A DNA stretch of 64,000 nt from Arthrobacter sp. GMC3 (GTDB lineage Bacteria; Actinomycetota; Actinomycetes; Actinomycetales; Micrococcaceae), in assembly GCF_002929305.1 (NCBI RefSeq), contig NZ_PJIO01000001.1:248001-312000 (forward strand). The letters run 5' to 3'. Shown here piece by piece: positions 7,759 to 16,494 of the stretch (its first letter is position 1; each line of letters opens with the position of its first letter). Below the pieces are notes generated by a model that was given only the letters and a program-made list of their open reading frames with translations, searched no databases and was not told the DNA's origin. Position numbers and translations under genes: made by a program.

Positions 7759-9723
7759 TCAAAGCCGGCTGTGGTGAAAAGTGTTTTGGCGTTCACGGCG
7801 CGTGATGTCCGCGGAGTAGGGAGGCGTAAACCAGGCGATGCTGCCCTCGAGCCTGACCGTCCAGCCCCGCTCGTGGAGGTAGTGGTGGTGGAGGCTGCAA
7901 CACAAGACGCCATTGTCCACGCTGGTGACGCCCCCGTCCTTCCAAGGAATGATGTGATGGCCTTCAGTCCATTGCGGTGGTGCCATGCAGTCGGGGAAGG
8001 CGCAGCCCATGTCCCTGGCCACGAGAATCTTGCGTTGGGCGAAGGTGAACAGCCGTTGCGTGCGGCCCACGTCAAGAATGCTCCCGTTGCTGTCGAGGAA
8101 GAGTTCGGTGACCTCGGATGCACACAGCTCTTCTTCGAATAGTGCGAGTGGAACTTGACCACAATAGGGGGTGAGTACAGATCCGCCATGGTCCTTCCGG
8201 GCAAGGTCCTCCTGGGTGACGGAGACGTAGAGCTGCGGCTTCAAACCGCCATTCATGGGCAGTTTGTCCGTGCTGGCCGCAAGTTTGAGGCAGCTGATCA
8301 GCCCGTCAAGCAATTTCTGTGCGGCTGTTCGCCTGTCCTTCACCGCCGGATCCGAGCTATTGGGATCAATGGGGCTCAAATCCTCCAGTTCCCCTCCGGA
8401 TCCGGGCACGGGGACAAAAACCCCGTCGACATGGTGGGGCCAGGGCACTCCTTGCTCCGCATCTGGAACTGCCGGGCCGCCCCACCATTGGTCCTCGGAC
8501 TCGGACTCGGACTCGGGAAGAGGGCTATCGTCAGGGGGAGCAGTCCAGCCATTGTCCTGTTCGGTGATGTCCGGGAACCAAAACCAAGTGTCACCCTCAT
8601 GGACGGGTGGCAGTGCGTTTGCTGGGGCATTGGGCGGTCGCGGCGGGATATCTTCCGGGGCCAGTGGTGGCCGCCAGCCTTGGCCAACCCCGGCAACCCG
8701 GTCTGCTGGCGGCGGTTTCCGCCACGTAGATCCATCCTCAGCGGTGGACGCCGTCCACAGGGGCTGTCCAGGGTTCTGAAGGGGCGGCCTGGGAGTTGGA
8801 ATGGGACGCTCAGAGCTGTCATGTTGCCGCCCCGTATCTTGAGACTGGTCGTCGAGCCTCTTGGGATTAGTAGCCCAGCCGAGGTAGGCCATGGCGCGTT
8901 CGTACTGGCTGACGGTCAAGTAACCGTCGATCCGGACCCAACCCTTATACGGCTTTCGAAAGAAGATGCCTTGTTTGGCTAAACGTTGGGCCTCGGATGG
9001 TTTTTGCCCGTCCGGATCAAGCAAGGCCATGGCTCGGACACCCAAATGCTGAAGGAAGTAAGGAGGCTCCACTTCGGCATACTCAGTCAGAGTCTCCTCC
9101 AACTCGCGGGACGCCTCCTGAGGGATTCTTCCCGCGGCGGCAAGGGCGGTGGCTCGGTCAACGAATCCGGAAACGATCAGTGCCTGTCCGGCGGAAATCT
9201 TTCCCGAGAACAAAGCTGATCCCAGGACAACCTGGCTCGGTGGCCTCACTATCTGAGTCAATGAATCGTAGGCAGGCAGGAACTTTTGCGCCAACAGCAG
9301 CCTATGGGAGGCCTCAGCCCTACTGAGCTTCAGCGACGACCCGATGTATTCAGCGGGTGTGCGTGCCCCCGATTCTTGATAGCGGCCGGCTCCAACACGA
9401 GCGGACAGCTCCCCGGCGGCCTGCACCAGCAACCCCTGAAGATGCCGGTTGAGATGTTCAAGGGTTTGAGCCCACGCCGCGGCTTCATCATCTGAGAGTG
9501 CATCGAGTTCGAGCCCCAGCGGCGTGGCAAGCAATGCCGGTTCCTCCGCTGTGCCCAAGTTGACCCGGGATTTTGCAGTAGCGGCGCGGATAAGCGACTC
9601 GGCAAGGGCCAGCAGATGGTGGATGTGTTCACCAGCTGTCCTACTGCCGTTTGTGGATCCGGGTTGCCCCGGTATCGTCGCCGTCGCTTCCATAACTTCA
9701 ACATTACGGTCAGGGTCTGACAT
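7759..9723 (-). CDS. DUF222 / HNH endonuclease domain protein
   Basis: A 654-residue protein of the actinobacterial DUF222-HNH family. The N-terminal half contains the helical DUF222 region (about 60-310). A long Pro/Gly/Ser/Glu-rich linker follows, including SESESE coded by a CTCGGA hexamer repeat near 8494-8517. The C-terminus has the HNH motif: ARDMGCAFPDC, EGHHIIPWKDGG, NGVLCCSLHHHYLHE. These genes are often multi-copy in this phylum and their biological role is unsettled; a DNA nuclease is expected from the fold. It separates the phenylacetate units without sharing a promoter with them. Confidence 0.85.
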   Translation of the reverse strand: MSDPDRNVEVMEATATIPGQPGSTNGSRTAGEHIHHLLALAESLIRAATAKSRVNLGTAEEPALLATPLGLELDALSDDEAAAWAQTLEHLNRHLQGLLVQAAGELSARVGAGRYQESGARTPAEYIGSSLKLSRAEASHRLLLAQKFLPAYDSLTQIVRPPSQVVLGSALFSGKISAGQALIVSGFVDRATALAAAGRIPQEASRELEETLTEYAEVEPPYFLQHLGVRAMALLDPDGQKPSEAQRLAKQGIFFRKPYKGWVRIDGYLTVSQYERAMAYLGWATNPKRLDDQSQDTGRQHDSSERPIPTPRPPLQNPGQPLWTASTAEDGSTWRKPPPADRVAGVGQGWRPPLAPEDIPPRPPNAPANALPPVHEGDTWFWFPDITEQDNGWTAPPDDSPLPESESESEDQWWGGPAVPDAEQGVPWPHHVDGVFVPVPGSGGELEDLSPIDPNSSDPAVKDRRTAAQKLLDGLISCLKLAASTDKLPMNGGLKPQLYVSVTQEDLARKDHGGSVLTPYCGQVPLALFEEELCASEVTELFLDSNGSILDVGRTQRLFTFAQRKILVARDMGCAFPDCMAPPQWTEGHHIIPWKDGGVTSVDNGVLCCSLHHHYLHERGWTVRLEGSIAWFTPPYSADITRRERQNTFHHSRL

Positions 9724-9822
9724 TTTACGACGAAAAATACGATATGTGGATTTCTCTCGAAACTATTCGAACTGTGGAGGAGCGAATCACCAAATTAAGC
9801 CACCGGCGGGGAGCGGAAGCGG

Positions 9823-10443
9823 CTAGCGGTGCAGGCCCTCGAAAGCCATGGAGATGACGTCGTCGGCCAGCTTTTTTGCGGTCAGTGGTCCGCCGGGCTT
9901 GTACCATTCCACGATCGAATTGATGGTGCCAAACAGCAGTCTGGTGACGGTTCCCGGGTCAATATCTGCACGGAGCGTGCAGTCTTGCTGGGCCGCGGAG
10001 ACCAAGCTGGTGATGGTCCGGTCAAAGGCGCGACGCCGGGCCATCGCTTCGCGTTCCATCGCCGTGTTCCCGCGCAGACGCAGTAGCAAGGTAACGAACG
10101 GCAGCCGCTCCACGAGAACCGCGATGGTTCCGCGCAGCACATATTCCAAACGTGCCACGGCGGTCCCCGAGGTGGCGCCGTCGAGCGTCAATACCTCTTC
10201 CAAACCGCCCAGGGCCTCTTCGAGGGCTAGGCGCAGCAGCTCCTCTTTGGACGGGACATGGTGGTAGATGGCCGACTTGGAAATGCCCAAGGTGTCGGCC
10301 AGAATGCCCATCGAGGTGGCCTCGTAGCCGTGCTTGTTGAAGACCTCCACGGCGATTCGCAGCACGGATTGCTGGTCGTAGCCGGGGCGCCCGCGCTTGC
10401 TGGTCGGGGCGGGCGGCGTAGTGGTGGGGAGGGTGGCAGGCAT
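9823..10443 (-). CDS. paaR: TetR-family regulator, probable phenylacetate repressor PaaR
   Basis: A 206-residue TetR protein. The helix-turn-helix lies at about residues 20-65: IAVEVFNKHGYEATSMGILADTLG and SKSAIYHHVPSKEELL, cut here around the recognition helix. It is the last gene of paaI-paaK-paaR (21 bp after paaK), with AGGAACC before its ATG. Related operators sit at all three paa promoters (1683, 12247, 12350), one of them driving this unit, so autoregulation is expected. By analogy with known PaaR proteins the ligand would be phenylacetyl-CoA; that is inference. Confidence 0.8.
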   Translation of the reverse strand: MPATLPTTTPPAPTSKRGRPGYDQQSVLRIAVEVFNKHGYEATSMGILADTLGISKSAIYHHVPSKEELLRLALEEALGGLEEVLTLDGATSGTAVARLEYVLRGTIAVLVERLPFVTLLLRLRGNTAMEREAMARRRAFDRTITSLVSAAQQDCTLRADIDPGTVTRLLFGTINSIVEWYKPGGPLTAKKLADDVISMAFEGLHR

Positions 10444-10464
10444 GGTTCCTAGTTTCTCACGGCG

Positions 10465-11781
10465 TCAGCCCTTGGGACGGTTGTCGTAGATGCGCCGAAG
10501 TTTCCCGTTGGAGCGTTCCAGCGTGCCCGGTGCCACCACGTCGATGACGCAGGAAGAGCCCACATGGATCTTGATTTGAGCCTTCAACGTTGCTGCCGCG
10601 GCGGTGCGCTCAGCAGGGGTGGTGTTTTCGCGCGGTTCAATGTGGATTGTCATCTCATCCATCCGGCCGGTGCGGGTCAGTTCCAACTGGAAATGCGGGC
10701 TCAGCGTCGGGATGCGCAGTGCAATCTCCTCAATCTGAGAGGGGAAAAGGTTTACCCCGCGCAGGATAATCATGTCGTCGCTGCGGCCCGTGATGCGGGC
10801 CATGCGGCGCATGGACGGACGTGCCGTGCCGGGCAGCAGCTTGGACAGATCCTTGGTTCGGTACCGGATGATCGGCAGAGCCTCTTTAGTCAGGGCCGTG
10901 AACACCAGCTCGCCCTCCTGGCCATCGGGCAGAACGGTGGAGTGGTCGAAGGGGTCGATGATCTCAGGGCGGAAGTGGTCTTCCCAGATGTGGTTGCCGT
11001 CCTTGGTTTCCACGGATTCTCCGGCAACGCCCGGGCCCATGACCTCGGACAATCCGTAGATGTCGCAGGCCTGCAGGTCCAGGCCCGACTCCAACTCGTG
11101 GCGCATCTCTTCGGTCCACGGCTCTGCGCCGCATACCGCGAATTTCAGGGAGGTGGCGCGCGGGTCGATGCCGCGCTGGAGCATGGCGTCCATGATGGTC
11201 AAGAGGTAGGTTGGCGTGCACATGATGGCATCCGGCTCGAAGTCGGTGATCAGCTGGATTTGCTTCTCGGTCTGCCCGCCGGACATGGGGATGACGGTGG
11301 TGCCCAGCGCCTCGGCCCCGTAGTGTGCGCCAAGTCCACCGGTGAACAGGCCGTAACCGTAGGCGTTGTGGACCTTCATGCCGGGCCGGACACCGGATGC
11401 ACGCATGGACCGGGCCACCAGGGACGCCCAGATCTTGATGTCATTGGCCGTGTACCCCACCACCGTGGGGCGGCCCGTAGTGCCGGAGCTGGCGTGGATG
11501 CGCACCACCTCGTTCTGCGGAACGGCGAACATGCCGAAGGGGTATTCCTGGCGCAGGTCTTCCTTGGTGGTGTACGGGAATTTCGCCAAATCCGACAACT
11601 CCCGAAGGTCGGAGGGGTGGACCCCGGCGTCGTCGAACTTGCGCTTGTACAGGGGGACGCGGTCGTAAGCGTAGGCCACAGTGTGCTGCAGCCGGGTCAG
11701 TTGCAGTGCCTCAAGTTCGTCGCGGCTCATGAGTTCCGCCGCATCCAGCTTGGAAGGGTCCCGCGGGGTGGTATCGGTCAT
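10465..11781 (-). CDS. paaK: Phenylacetate-CoA ligase
   Basis: A 438-residue adenylate-forming enzyme that activates phenylacetate to phenylacetyl-CoA with ATP, the entry step of the pathway. The P-loop-like IHASSGTTGRPTVVGYT is at about residues 97-113, and YGLSEVMGPGVA, YRTKDLSKL and GRSDDMIILRGVNLFPSQIEE are the usual motifs of this family. I chose ATG 11781, which has GAAAGGT upstream, over a GTG at 11799 that overlaps the paaI stop. It lies between paaI and paaR. Confidence 0.94.
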   Translation of the reverse strand: MTDTTPRDPSKLDAAELMSRDELEALQLTRLQHTVAYAYDRVPLYKRKFDDAGVHPSDLRELSDLAKFPYTTKEDLRQEYPFGMFAVPQNEVVRIHASSGTTGRPTVVGYTANDIKIWASLVARSMRASGVRPGMKVHNAYGYGLFTGGLGAHYGAEALGTTVIPMSGGQTEKQIQLITDFEPDAIMCTPTYLLTIMDAMLQRGIDPRATSLKFAVCGAEPWTEEMRHELESGLDLQACDIYGLSEVMGPGVAGESVETKDGNHIWEDHFRPEIIDPFDHSTVLPDGQEGELVFTALTKEALPIIRYRTKDLSKLLPGTARPSMRRMARITGRSDDMIILRGVNLFPSQIEEIALRIPTLSPHFQLELTRTGRMDEMTIHIEPRENTTPAERTAAAATLKAQIKIHVGSSCVIDVVAPGTLERSNGKLRRIYDNRPKG

Positions 11782-11795
11782 CGTGGACGGACCTT

Positions 11796-12227
11796 TCACT
11801 TGGTGTGCCTGTTCGGAATGGTCCGGCTGCGGCCGCGGAATTCGGCGATTACGGTGGCGCCGTCGTCGCTCAAGATTTGAACGTCATAGAGGCCGCTGCG
11901 TCCCTGCTGCTGGCGTCTGGTGGCGACGGCGGTAATGCGTTGGCCCGCGCGGCTGGGGGCAAGAAAATTAACGTCGACGCCGGCCGCAACAGTCACGGTG
12001 CTGCCGTCGCCGTCGGCGGGGTTGCAGGCCAGAGCGAAGGCGGAGTCGGCGAATGCGAAGATCATGCCGCCGTGCGTGATGCCGAAACCGTTCATCATCT
12101 CCGGGCGTAGCGTCATGGCGATGGTTGCCTGGCCGTCTCCGAGGTGAAGGACCTCGATCCCCAGCCACTCGCTCGCATGGTCATGGGTGAGCATCGGATG
12201 GTGGACATCCGCGTCGATGGGCGACAT
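11796..12227 (-). CDS. paaI: Hydroxyphenylacetyl-CoA thioesterase PaaI
   Basis: A 143-residue hotdog-fold thioesterase. The motif NGFGITHGGMIFAFADSAFALACN (about 45-68) contains the HGG and acidic active-site residues typical of PaaI; the sequence here spans that stretch in pieces. PaaI releases CoA from stalled phenylacetyl-CoA epoxidase products and protects the CoA pool. First gene of the minus-strand paa unit; its stop overlaps the region before paaK. A promoter and operator lie just upstream (12247-12292). Confidence 0.9.
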   Translation of the reverse strand: MSPIDADVHHPMLTHDHASEWLGIEVLHLGDGQATIAMTLRPEMMNGFGITHGGMIFAFADSAFALACNPADGDGSTVTVAAGVDVNFLAPSRAGQRITAVATRRQQQGRSGLYDVQILSDDGATVIAEFRGRSRTIPNRHTK

Positions 12228-12246
12228 GTGTCACTCCTCACTTTTC

Positions 12247-12292
12247 TTACCGAATGTTCATTAGGTAATACCCTGTTGGGGTGTTCTGTCAA
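12247..12292 (-). promoter_or_regulatory. paaI-paaK-paaR promoter with overlapping putative PaaR operator
   Basis: On the minus strand, TTGACA (12287-12292), a 16-bp spacer and TATTAC (12265-12270) form a good promoter. The 22-bp element 12247-12268 has arms TTACC and GGTAA and shares TTACCGAnnGTTCnTT with the two other paa operators. It covers the -10, so binding would block polymerase. Confidence 0.65.
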
Positions 12293-12320
12293 TCAAGGCC
12301 TGAGCGGTGACCCGGGTTGA

Positions 12321-12368
12321 TTGACGAGGCGTTCGTCACACTATATTCTGAACGAACGGTCGGTAATT
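12321..12368 (+). promoter_or_regulatory. paaA promoter and putative PaaR operator
   Basis: TTGACG (12321-12326), a 17-bp spacer and TATTCT (12344-12349) precede the 19-mer GAACGAACGGTCGGTAATT at 12350-12368. The same 19-mer is at 1683-1701. The operator begins directly after the -10 and covers the predicted transcription start, the geometry of a repressor site. Confidence 0.75.
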
Positions 12369-12405
12369 AAATCCACCAAGAATCGGCACACATCAAGGAG
12401 AAGCC

Positions 12406-13404
12406 ATGGCACAAAATGTGCAGTCCGGGGGAGTATCCACGCACGAGCAATCCGAGCTGGATGCTGCCGGGGCGGAAAACTTCGACGCGATCATCGCCAG
12501 GGATTCCCGGATCGAGCCCCGCGACTGGATGCCAGAGGCCTACCGGCGCTCCTTAGTCCGCCAGATTTCCCAGCACGCACATTCGGAGATCATCGGCATG
12601 CAACCAGAAGCCAATTGGATCACTCGGGCGCCTAGCCTGAAGCGCAAGTCCATCCTGATGGCCAAGGTTCAGGACGAAGCCGGGCACGGACTCTACCTCT
12701 ATTCGGCGGCCGAAACCCTAGGGACCTCCCGCGACGAGATGATGGATGCGCTCGTGGCAGGCAAGGCCCGCTACTCCTCCATTTTTAACTACCCGACGCC
12801 CACCTGGGCGGATATGGGAGCCATCGGCTGGATGGTGGACGGTGCCGCTATCTGTAATCAGGTGCCCCTGTGCCGCGCTTCTTACGGACCCTACGGCCGG
12901 GCGATGGTGCGTGTCTGCAAAGAGGAATCGTTCCACCAGCGCCAGGGCTTTGAGATTCTGCTTGAGCTGGCCAACGGCACCCCTGAGCAGAAGGAAATGG
13001 CCCAGGACGCCGTGAACCGCTGGTACGCGCCATCGCTGATGATGTTTGGTCCGCCGGACGACGATTCGCCCAACTCCAAGCAGTCCATGGCCTGGAACAT
13101 CAAGCGGTTCAGCAATGACGAGCTGCGCTCCCGCTTCGTGGGGATGATGGTTGAGCAGGTCAAGGTGCTGGGCCTGACTCTTCCCGATACGCAGATCCGC
13201 TTCAACGAGGCCACCAAGAAGTGGGACCACGCGCCCCTTGACTGGGAAGAGTTCAAGGAAGTGTTGGCCGGCCGGGGCCCCTGCAACGCCCAACGCCTGG
13301 AGCGTCGCCGGTCCGCCCACGAAGAAGGTGCTTGGGTTCGTGAAGCCGCCACGGCCTACGCCGAAAAACAGGCCGCCAAGAACGCGCAGAAAGTAGCGGC
13401 TTGA
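12406..13404 (+). CDS. paaA: 1,2-phenylacetyl-CoA epoxidase, subunit PaaA
   Basis: A 332-residue catalytic subunit of the diiron multicomponent epoxidase. Iron-ligand segments visible are [19 protein letters not shown] (about 85-103) and [15 protein letters not shown] (about 167-181), both E-x-x-H type. AAGGAG precedes the ATG by 6 nt. PaaA with PaaC forms the core, PaaB bridges and PaaE delivers electrons; the product is the ring epoxide that PaaG isomerises to oxepin-CoA. First gene of paaABCDE. Confidence 0.95.
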   Translation: MAQNVQSGGVSTHEQSELDAAGAENFDAIIARDSRIEPRDWMPEAYRRSLVRQISQHAHSEIIGMQPEANWITRAPSLKRKSILMAKVQDEAGHGLYLYSAAETLGTSRDEMMDALVAGKARYSSIFNYPTPTWADMGAIGWMVDGAAICNQVPLCRASYGPYGRAMVRVCKEESFHQRQGFEILLELANGTPEQKEMAQDAVNRWYAPSLMMFGPPDDDSPNSKQSMAWNIKRFSNDELRSRFVGMMVEQVKVLGLTLPDTQIRFNEATKKWDHAPLDWEEFKEVLAGRGPCNAQRLERRRSAHEEGAWVREAATAYAEKQAAKNAQKVAA

Positions 13405-13406
13405 TA

Positions 13407-13739
13407 ATGAATGAGCAAGACAAAGCCTCAAGCACGACGCCGGCGCCCGAGCCGGGAGCCCACCGCTGGCCCCTGTGGGAGGTGTTCGTGCGATCGAACC
13501 GGGGACTCAGCCACGTCCATGCTGGTTCACTCCACGCGCCCGACGCCTCGATGGCGCTGCGCAATGCCCGCGACCTCTACACGCGTCGCAACGAGGGCGT
13601 TTCCATCTGGGTGGTCCCGGCCGACGCCATCGCCGCCTCCGACCCCGACGCCAAGGGCGCCTTCTTCGAGTCCCCCCAGGGCAAGGACTACCGGCACGCC
13701 ACCTATTACACGAAGAGCGAAGGGGTGAAGCACCTGTGA
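13407..13739 (+). CDS. paaB: 1,2-phenylacetyl-CoA epoxidase, subunit PaaB
   Basis: A 110-residue subunit, slightly longer than the usual ~95 owing to a Pro/Ala-rich N-terminus. The core reads WPLWEVFVRSNRGLSHVHAGSLHAPD and ALRNARDLYTRRNEGVSIWVV (given in parts), characteristic of PaaB. ATG 13407 is 2 bp after the paaA stop; TTG 13401 is a less likely start. The stop overlaps the paaC start. PaaB has no metal site and holds the epoxidase heteromer together. Confidence 0.93.
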   Translation: MNEQDKASSTTPAPEPGAHRWPLWEVFVRSNRGLSHVHAGSLHAPDASMALRNARDLYTRRNEGVSIWVVPADAIAASDPDAKGAFFESPQGKDYRHATYYTKSEGVKHL

Positions 13740-14584
13740 CACAGTCCGTAGGTGACAGCTCCGCCTCCGCCACCCGAATCACGCCCGGCAACGCGCTCCG
13801 CCCGGAAGACATCGCCCAAGCCACCCGGCAGGGCGCAGCGAAGGCAAGCGAAGACGTGGCCGAATACGCACTGCGCCTGGGCGATGACGCCCTGATCCTG
13901 GCGCAGCGGCTGAGCCATTGGATTTCCCGTGCACCCGAGCTCGAGGAAGACGTGGCATTGGGGAATATCGCCCTGGACCAGCTAGGTCACGCCCGCTCGT
14001 TCCTGAGCTACGCCGGCAGCGCGTGGGGTAAAAGCGAGGACGACCTCGCCTACTTCCGCCGAGAACCCGAATTCCGTTCGGCGCACCTGTTCGAGCAGCC
14101 CAACGGCGACTTTGCCGCGACCATTGCCCGGCAGTTCATCGTGGCCAACTACCAGTTCCCGCTCTACCGCGAATTGACCCGTTCGAGTGACCCCATGCTG
14201 GCGGCCATCGCTGCCAAGGCCGTCAAGGAAGTGGACTACCACCTTGACCACAGCACCCAGTGGGTGTTGCGTCTGGCCGGCGGCACACAGGAATCACGCC
14301 GCCGCATCATCGCCGGGTTCAAGCTCATGTGGCCGTGCGTTGGCGAGCTGTTCGAGGATGACGAGCTGACGGCGCGACTCGGCGATGCCGGCGTCGTGCC
14401 CTCCAGCCTGCGCGCGGAATTCGACCGAGGCGTGGCGGATGTCTTCACCGAAGCGGAACTGGATGTCCCCGCGTCGCCCCCGGCTACCGGCGGCGGCAGG
14501 CACGGGCGCCATTCCGAACACATGGGCTACCTGCTGGCCGAAATGCAGGTGCTGGCGCGCGAATTCCCCGGGGCAAGTTGGTGA
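13736..14584 (+). CDS. paaC: 1,2-phenylacetyl-CoA epoxidase, subunit PaaC
   Basis: A 282-residue non-catalytic ferritin-like partner of PaaA. Typical segments are YALRLGDDALILAQRLSHWI, GNIALDQLGHARSFLSYAG and AAKAVKEVDYHLDHSTQWVLRL, taken in parts. GTG 13736 overlaps the paaB stop (GTGA). An open frame extends upstream to 13475, but that part lies inside paaB and looks non-coding. The stop overlaps paaD. Confidence 0.93.
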   Translation: MTQSVGDSSASATRITPGNALRPEDIAQATRQGAAKASEDVAEYALRLGDDALILAQRLSHWISRAPELEEDVALGNIALDQLGHARSFLSYAGSAWGKSEDDLAYFRREPEFRSAHLFEQPNGDFAATIARQFIVANYQFPLYRELTRSSDPMLAAIAAKAVKEVDYHLDHSTQWVLRLAGGTQESRRRIIAGFKLMWPCVGELFEDDELTARLGDAGVVPSSLRAEFDRGVADVFTEAELDVPASPPATGGGRHGRHSEHMGYLLAEMQVLAREFPGASW

Positions 14585-15126
14585 CCGTCATGAACACTCT
14601 CGAAACAACGGCGCAGCAGACGGCGTGGGACATTGCCGCCCGCGTGTGTGACCCCGAAATCCCGGTGCTAACCATCGCCGATTTGGGTATTCTGCGCAGG
14701 GTTGCGGTGTACGACGACGGCGATGCAGCAAACGCTGCGGGCAAACCTGCCGTGCAGATCACCATCACGCCCACCTACTCGGGCTGCCCGGCCATGGACG
14801 CCATCCGCGACGACCTGGCCGCGGTTTTCGCCGCCGAAGGTTACGCCCACGTCGCCATTGAAACGGTGCTGGCACCGGCCTGGACCACGGACTGGATGAC
14901 GGACGCGGGCAAGGCCAAGCTGGAGGAATACGGGATCGCTGCCCCCAGCGGGCACTCCGGCGCGGGCGGGCACAGCGGCCGGATCCGGCTGGCCCTGGCG
15001 GTCAAATGCCCGCAATGCCAGTCGCTGAATACCAAGGAAATCACCCGCTTCGGGTCCACATCCTGCAAAGCGCTCTATGTCTGCCAGGACTGCAAGGAAC
15101 CCTTCGACTACTTCAAGGTGCTCTAA
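14581..15126 (+). CDS. paaD: Phenylacetyl-CoA epoxidase maturation protein PaaD (MIP18/DUF59 family)
   Basis: A 181-residue protein with an N-terminal MIP18 domain (AARVCDPEIPVLTIADLGILR, then ITPTYSGCPAMD with the conserved Cys) and a C-terminal zinc-ribbon-like part with two CxxC pairs (CPQCQS and CQDC). PaaD is thought to help Fe-S cluster assembly on PaaE. Start GTG 14581 overlaps the paaC stop; ATG 14590 is an alternative. The stop overlaps the paaE ATG by one base (TAATG). Confidence 0.9.
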   Translation: MTVMNTLETTAQQTAWDIAARVCDPEIPVLTIADLGILRRVAVYDDGDAANAAGKPAVQITITPTYSGCPAMDAIRDDLAAVFAAEGYAHVAIETVLAPAWTTDWMTDAGKAKLEEYGIAAPSGHSGAGGHSGRIRLALAVKCPQCQSLNTKEITRFGSTSCKALYVCQDCKEPFDYFKVL

Positions 15127-16316
15127 TGACCGTCCCCGCTGATGCCACCGCCCGGCGCCGCGCCGCCTTCCACACGTTGACGGTCTCAGGGGTTCGCCGC
15201 CTCACCGAGGACGCCATCGAGGTCACCTTCGGCGTCCCCGCGGAACTCGCCGGCTACTACGACTACCTTCCGGGCCAGTACGTCGCCCTGCGCAGGCAAA
15301 TGCCCGACGACGACGGAGTGCAGCGGGAAGTGCGGCGCAGCTACTCGATCTGCGCCGCGCCAGTGAAGTTCGACGACGGCAGCTCCGAAATTCGCGTGGC
15401 CATCAAGCGAGACCTCGGCGGACAGTTCTCCACCTGGGCGAACGCCGAACTGGCCGAGGGCGAGGCCATGGAGGTCATGAGCCCCATGGGCGCCTTCATT
15501 TCCAAACTTGGCGGGCCCTCCAATGTGCTCACGGGCATGAATCACCCCGAAGACTTGGTGGCCGGTGCTGGCACCTTCGTGGCCATCGCGGCCGGATCCG
15601 GCATCACCCCGGTCATCGCGATTGCCCGCACCCTGCTGGCCGCCAACGCCGAAACCCGCTTCGACCTCATCTACGCCAACAAAGCCTCCATGGACGTTAT
15701 GTTCCTGGAAGAACTTGCGGATCTGAAAGACAAATACCCGGCCCGGTTGGCCCTGCATCACGTGCTCTCCCGTGAACAGCGCATCGCCCCCATCATGAGC
15801 GGACGGCTCGACGCCGACAAACTCGAGGCGCTGCTCGGCACCGCCATTCACAGCGACGACGTCGACGAATGGTTCCTGTGCGGACCGTTCGAACTCGTCC
15901 AGCTGTGCCGCGACGTGCTCGCCGCCCGCGGCGTACCCAAGGACCGTATCCGCTTTGAACTATTCACCACAGGCACCCCCAACCGCCCCGAAGGCCAGGC
16001 CGGGCGCCGCGTCGTCGTGGACGAATCGGAAGATAACTACAAAATCACCTTCACCCTCGACGGCCTCAAGGCGGACATCCTCAGCCCCACCCACGCCCGC
16101 GAATCCATCCTCAACGCAGCCCTGCGAGTGCGCCCCGACGTCCCGTTCGCCTGCGCCGGCGGCGTCTGCGGCACCTGCCGCGCCAAGCTCGTGACCGGGA
16201 CGGTTGATATGGAAGAGAACTACGCCCTGGAGCCGGAGGAAATAGCCAACGGCTACGTCCTCACCTGCCAGTCCCGCCCCACAACGCCCGAGGTCACCGT
16301 TGACTACGACGTCTAG
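15126..16316 (+). CDS. paaE: 1,2-phenylacetyl-CoA epoxidase reductase subunit PaaE
   Basis: A 396-residue NADPH-dependent iron-sulfur flavoreductase. An N-terminal FAD domain has RRSYSICA (about 63-70), the middle NAD(P)-binding domain has GAGTFVAIAAGSGITPVIA, and the C-terminal plant-type ferredoxin domain has the cluster motif CAGGVCGTC (C-x4-C-x2-C) with the fourth Cys in VLTCQSRP. It passes electrons to PaaA. ATG 15126 is chosen; an upstream extension to 15006 lies within paaD. Confidence 0.95.
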   Translation: MTVPADATARRRAAFHTLTVSGVRRLTEDAIEVTFGVPAELAGYYDYLPGQYVALRRQMPDDDGVQREVRRSYSICAAPVKFDDGSSEIRVAIKRDLGGQFSTWANAELAEGEAMEVMSPMGAFISKLGGPSNVLTGMNHPEDLVAGAGTFVAIAAGSGITPVIAIARTLLAANAETRFDLIYANKASMDVMFLEELADLKDKYPARLALHHVLSREQRIAPIMSGRLDADKLEALLGTAIHSDDVDEWFLCGPFELVQLCRDVLAARGVPKDRIRFELFTTGTPNRPEGQAGRRVVVDESEDNYKITFTLDGLKADILSPTHARESILNAALRVRPDVPFACAGGVCGTCRAKLVTGTVDMEENYALEPEEIANGYVLTCQSRPTTPEVTVDYDV

Positions 16317-16343
16317 ACTGCGGCCGCGAAGTCGTCACCTTCG

Positions 16344-16447
16344 GAGGCGGACCGGCATTTTTCCGGCGACTATCCGACGCGTCGGCCGCGGGCGGCCTTT
16401 GGCGTCTCCTTTACGTCGCCTACAAAAAATGTCGGCTCCGCCGCCGT
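16344..16447. repeat. Palindromic intergenic element, copy 2 of 3 (inverted)
   Basis: Read on the minus strand it aligns end to end with the element at 6806-6906: GGCGGCGGAGCCG, GTAAAGGAGAC, the 15-nt core (16383-16397 here as CGGCCGCGGGCGGCC), TCGGATAG and GCCGG. Inner arms GGCGAC (16365-16370) and GTCGCC (16415-16420) pair. It lies between paaE and the paaG-like gene, both on the plus strand, so here it would separate or attenuate transcription within a co-oriented pair. Confidence 0.78.
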
Positions 16448-16494
16448 GGTGGTTGTCTCACCAGTCCCTGTGTCCAGCCAACTGAGGAGTGTCC

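Noticed and set aside
7694..8204. N-terminal extension of the DUF427 gene
   Set aside because: It runs through the HNH gene in another frame and reads as low-complexity sequence; ATG 7694 fits the domain.
13475..13735. Upstream extension of paaC
   Set aside because: It lies inside paaB; GTG 13736 overlapping the paaB stop matches the rest of the operon.
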